Source: Palsa-1392 sp036493915 (lineage in GTDB: Bacteria > Verrucomicrobiota > Verrucomicrobiia > Chthoniobacterales > UBA10450). Taken from it: a DNA stretch of 17,684 nucleotides. The notes under the pieces were generated by a model. The model had not been told where the DNA came from and did no database searches. It worked only from the letters and a program-made list of their open reading frames with translations. The DNA lies in contig DASXPA010000056.1 of NCBI GenBank assembly GCA_036493915.1, positions 1 through 17,684 of the forward strand, given 5' to 3'. Positions 15,741 through 17,684 of this stretch are shown in pieces (positions within the stretch are counted from its first letter, which is position 1; each line of letters opens with the position of its first letter). The position numbers were made by a program, and so were the translations under genes.

Positions 15741-16496
15741 ATGAACTTTCTCCTCAAGGTCTGGCGGCAGCCGAATGCGAGGACGAAAGGAAAGTTGGTC
15801 GGTTACGAGGCGAAGAATATTTCGCCCAATACATCATTCCTCGAGATGCTCGACGTCCTGAACGAGCAACTGCTCGGTCGTGGGGAAGAGCCGATCGCTT
15901 TTGATTCGGATTGTCGCGAAGGAATTTGCGGGACCTGCTCGCTCACGATCAACGGACAGGCGCACGGACCCGATCATCCGGGCGCGGCTTGCGAGCTTTA
16001 CATGCGCAGCTTTCGCGATCGCGCGACGATTTGCGTGGAACCATTTCGGGCGCGCGCTTTCCCGATCGTCAAAGACCTGGTGATCGATCGCAGCGTGCTC
16101 GACCGGATCGTGCAGGCAGGCGGATTCATTTCCGCGCGGACCGGCGCCGCTCCGGAGGCAAATTCGATTTTGGTTCCCAAAAAAAGCGCCGACCTGGCGA
16201 TGGAAGCAGCCGCCTGCATTGGTTGCGGCGCGTGCGTGGCGCAGTGTCCAAATGCTTCCGCGATGCTCTTTACCGGCGCGAAGATTTCGCATCTCGCATA
16301 CCTGCCCCAGGGAATGCCGGAACGTCATCGCCGCGTTCTCGCGATGGTGCGGAAGATGGACGAACAGCAGCTGGGCAATTGTAGCAACCATTACGAATGC
16401 GTCGCAGTCTGTCCGGCAGGTATCCCCGGCAGCGTTATGGCGAAGATGTACCGCGAGTATGCGGTCGCCTCCTGGATTGAAGGAGCCGGGGAATAA
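15741..16496 (+). CDS. sdhB: Succinate dehydrogenase/fumarate reductase-like iron-sulfur protein (stand-alone)
   Basis: 251 aa with the full three-cluster pattern of SdhB/FrdB. The [2Fe-2S] ligands are C58, C63, C66 (DCREGICGTC) and C84; the [4Fe-4S] motif is CIGCGACVAQCP (C159, C162, C165, C169); the third cluster is CSNHYECVAVCP (C214, C220, C224). The N-terminal half is a ferredoxin-like domain and the C-terminal half is alpha-helical. The sequence resembles the B-subunit type found with a single cytochrome b anchor, as in Bacillus, more than the E. coli type. Neither an SdhA flavoprotein nor a membrane anchor is next to it; neighbours are a methyltransferase 2 bp upstream and a DUF488 gene 10 bp downstream. 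It may serve a distant sdhCA, replace a damaged B subunit under stress, or work with another partner. Function as succinate dehydrogenase is not shown by context. Confidence 0.88.
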   Translation: MNFLLKVWRQPNARTKGKLVGYEAKNISPNTSFLEMLDVLNEQLLGRGEEPIAFDSDCREGICGTCSLTINGQAHGPDHPGAACELYMRSFRDRATICVEPFRARAFPIVKDLVIDRSVLDRIVQAGGFISARTGAAPEANSILVPKKSADLAMEAAACIGCGACVAQCPNASAMLFTGAKISHLAYLPQGMPERHRRVLAMVRKMDEQQLGNCSNHYECVAVCPAGIPGSVMAKMYREYAVASWIEGAGE

Positions 16497-16506
16497 AACG
16501 GAGCGA

Positions 16507-16851
16507 ATGACGATTAAACTCAAGAGAGTTTACGAGAAACCGGAGAAGAGCGACGGCACTCGTATCCTCGTGGACCGGCTCTGGCCGCGCGGCCTCACGA
16601 AACAAAGAGCGGCAGTCGATCTTTGGTTAAAGGAAATCGCGCCGAGCACCGAGCTGCGGACATGGTTCGGGCACGATCCGAAGAAGTGGAAAGAGTTTCG
16701 CCGCCGTTACCGGGCTGAGTTGAAGACTCATCCGGAGGAGATTAAGACCATCCGAAGCAAGGCGCGGGAAGCAACCGTGACGTTGCTCTACGGAGCGCGC
16801 GATCAGGAGCATAACGAAGCGGCTGTCTTGCAGGAGATATTGAAAAGATGA
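16507..16851 (+). CDS. DUF488 (YeaO-like) family protein
   Basis: 114 aa, the normal length for the family. Diagnostic stretches are LKRVYEKPEKSDGTRILVDR, LWPRGLTKQ, LWLKEIAPSTELRTWFGHDP and WKEFRRRYRAEL; the C-terminus has VTLLYGARDQEHNEAAVL. The family is cytoplasmic and widespread; its biochemical function is not established. The frame stays open far upstream inside the sdhB-like gene, but ATG 16507 gives the family N-terminus MTIKLKRVY. It follows the SdhB-like gene by 10 bp and overlaps the next gene as ATGA, so it belongs to the same operon. Confidence 0.88.
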   Translation: MTIKLKRVYEKPEKSDGTRILVDRLWPRGLTKQRAAVDLWLKEIAPSTELRTWFGHDPKKWKEFRRRYRAELKTHPEEIKTIRSKAREATVTLLYGARDQEHNEAAVLQEILKR

Positions 16852-17684
16852 AGACGATGACGGAATCAACTCAACAGTCGCCACGCGCGCTCGGCTGGCT
16901 CATTGTCGCGGCGGCAGGAGTGCGCGTAGCTCTCGGAATCGTCATTGTCATTGATGCCTATCTCAAATGGCTTCCCGGATTTGCTGCGCATTATGTTGGC
17001 TATCTGCAAAACGCCGCTAACGGTCAACCGGGCTGGCTTACTCCTTGGTTTCGCTTCTGGATCCATTTGGTCGCGCCGCACGTCGGCTTCTTTGTCTATG
17101 CCACGCGGTGCATTGAGACGGCGATCGCGATCGGCCTTTTGCTGGGATTGGCTCGACGCCTGACTTATCTCGCCGGTGTTCTTTTCAGTCTGCTCATCTG
17201 GTCCACGGCGGAAGGCTTTGGCGGTCCCTACACTTCTGGTGCTACGAACCTCGGCCCGGCGCTGACCTATGCTCTGCTCTTTGTCGCGATAGCCCTTTTC
17301 GAGCGATTGCTCGGCAGCACACCTTACAGTCTTGATTACTACATTAGCCGGCGCTTTCCCCGCTGGCGTCTGATCGCCGAGCCGGCCCCCAAAGGACTCG
17401 CCGAACGGACGCCGCCGACCCTCGATTGGGACCACCAGCTTGGAGCGATCGGCGCGATCGTGGTCGTGCTTGCGCTCGCTTTTTCCACCCTTGCGAGCGC
17501 GACCAACACCGCCCCGCCTACACCCAGGAACGCCGCCGCCGCTGTCTCACCCTTGCAGCTCGCGACTGCGCCGGGGGTCTCACCGCTGAGCATGGTCTCG
17601 GGCAGTCCGCCACCCGGGCGCCCCGCCCCGGTCTTACCGCCTTTACTCGGCACCGGTAGCGATGTCTCAGTGACGCTCACCGCG
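16848..17684 (+). CDS. DoxX/DoxD-like membrane protein with Pro/Ala-rich C-terminal part (3' end outside window)
   Basis: 279 codons are visible with no stop. ATG 16848 overlaps the DUF488 stop as ATGA. About four membrane helices are seen (about 15-38, 75-103, 106-121 and 132-151), with WSTAEGFGGPYTSGATNLGP between the last two. The GGPY-S-GATxxG pattern is characteristic of DoxX/DoxD-like proteins (DoxD being part of archaeal thiosulfate:quinone oxidoreductase). A fifth hydrophobic stretch (about 203-220, GAIGAIVVVLALAFSTLA) is followed by a Pro/Ala/Ser-rich region (about 224-267) and the beginning of another segment (GTGSDVSVTLTA) that could open an extracytoplasmic beta-domain. Function unknown; DoxX-type proteins are linked to quinone redox or redox-stress resistance, which would suit this operon. 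Confidence 0.72.
   Translation, partial: MKTMTESTQQSPRALGWLIVAAAGVRVALGIVIVIDAYLKWLPGFAAHYVGYLQNAANGQPGWLTPWFRFWIHLVAPHVGFFVYATRCIETAIAIGLLLGLARRLTYLAGVLFSLLIWSTAEGFGGPYTSGATNLGPALTYALLFVAIALFERLLGSTPYSLDYYISRRFPRWRLIAEPAPKGLAERTPPTLDWDHQLGAIGAIVVVLALAFSTLASATNTAPPTPRNAAAAVSPLQLATAPGVSPLSMVSGSPPPGRPAPVLPPLLGTGSDVSVTLTA

Larger units (their letters stand above)
8182..15741. repeat. Nine scattered copies of the 9-mer GCCTAACGA / TCGTTAGGC
   Basis: Exact copies as TCGTTAGGC on the plus strand: 8182-8190, 8844-8852, 8869-8877, 10152-10160, 10209-10217. As GCCTAACGA: 9899-9907, 12187-12195, 12722-12730, 15733-15741. Chance expectation for one 9-mer on both strands of this window is about 0.13. 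An eight-base match lies at 1375-1382 and a seven-base match (CCTAACG) at 14389-14395. Copies lie in different genes, in different reading frames (S-L-G-V, L-V-R-P, T-P-N-E), and across the methyltransferase stop codon, so amino-acid conservation does not explain them. Confidence 0.85.

Noticed and set aside
16219..16506. N-terminal extension of DUF488 into the SdhB-like gene
   Set aside because: It overlaps the Fe-S motifs in another frame; ATG 16507 gives the full normal DUF488 length.
1..17684. CRISPR array, tRNA or rRNA gene, transposase or phage genes
   Set aside because: Looked for on both strands by eye; no regularly spaced repeats, no tRNA-like fold and no recombinase or transposase motifs were seen.

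Overview
The window is 17.7 kb of GC-rich bacterial DNA. No rRNA, tRNA, phage, insertion-sequence or CRISPR signal was recognised. The source looks like a free-living, oxygen-respiring bacterium. The fused CoxA/CoxC oxidase subunit, the cytochrome-c-tailed subunit II and the general gene style would fit Verrucomicrobiota (soil Chthoniobacterales type), but this is an impression without database support. The window has four blocks.

Block 1 (1-3464, minus strand) is a caa3-type cytochrome c oxidase operon. Its order is subunit II with a C-terminal cytochrome c domain, a subunit I-III fusion, and a CtaG-like assembly protein cut by the window edge. Both junctions are ATGA start/stop overlaps.

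Block 2 (3538-8332, minus strand) is a central-carbon cluster in the order pfkA-ackA-fba-xfp. It encodes the pieces for making acetyl phosphate from sugar phosphates by phosphoketolase and turning it into acetate plus ATP. The two end genes are broken. pfkA survives only as its N-terminal glycine-rich motif plus a short tail. xfp carries a nonsense codon, three frameshifts and a probable lost start codon. ackA is full length but has two unusual active-site residues, and fba looks intact. The cluster appears to be decaying.

Block 3 (8406-11920) holds a plus-strand P1B-4-type metal-efflux ATPase, a 395-bp non-coding stretch rich in hairpins, and a minus-strand membrane histidine kinase without an adjacent response regulator.

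Block 4 (11978-17684) looks like a nitric-oxide/iron-sulfur damage response locus. An NsrR-like Rrf2 regulator and a hemerythrin-like protein are transcribed to the left. Transcribed to the right is a tight six-gene run: Ric/YtfE-type di-iron repair protein, a tandem-duplicated hemerythrin-like protein, a SAM methyltransferase, an SdhB/FrdB-like iron-sulfur protein with no partner subunits, a DUF488 protein, and a DoxX/DoxD-like membrane protein running off the window. The divergent intergenic region contains a near-perfect 11-1-11 palindrome closely resembling NsrR operators, which ties the locus together.

Across the right-hand part of the window the 9-mer GCCTAACGA / TCGTTAGGC occurs nine times, in both orientations and in several reading frames. 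This is far above chance and resembles a genome-wide signal such as a DNA-uptake sequence.
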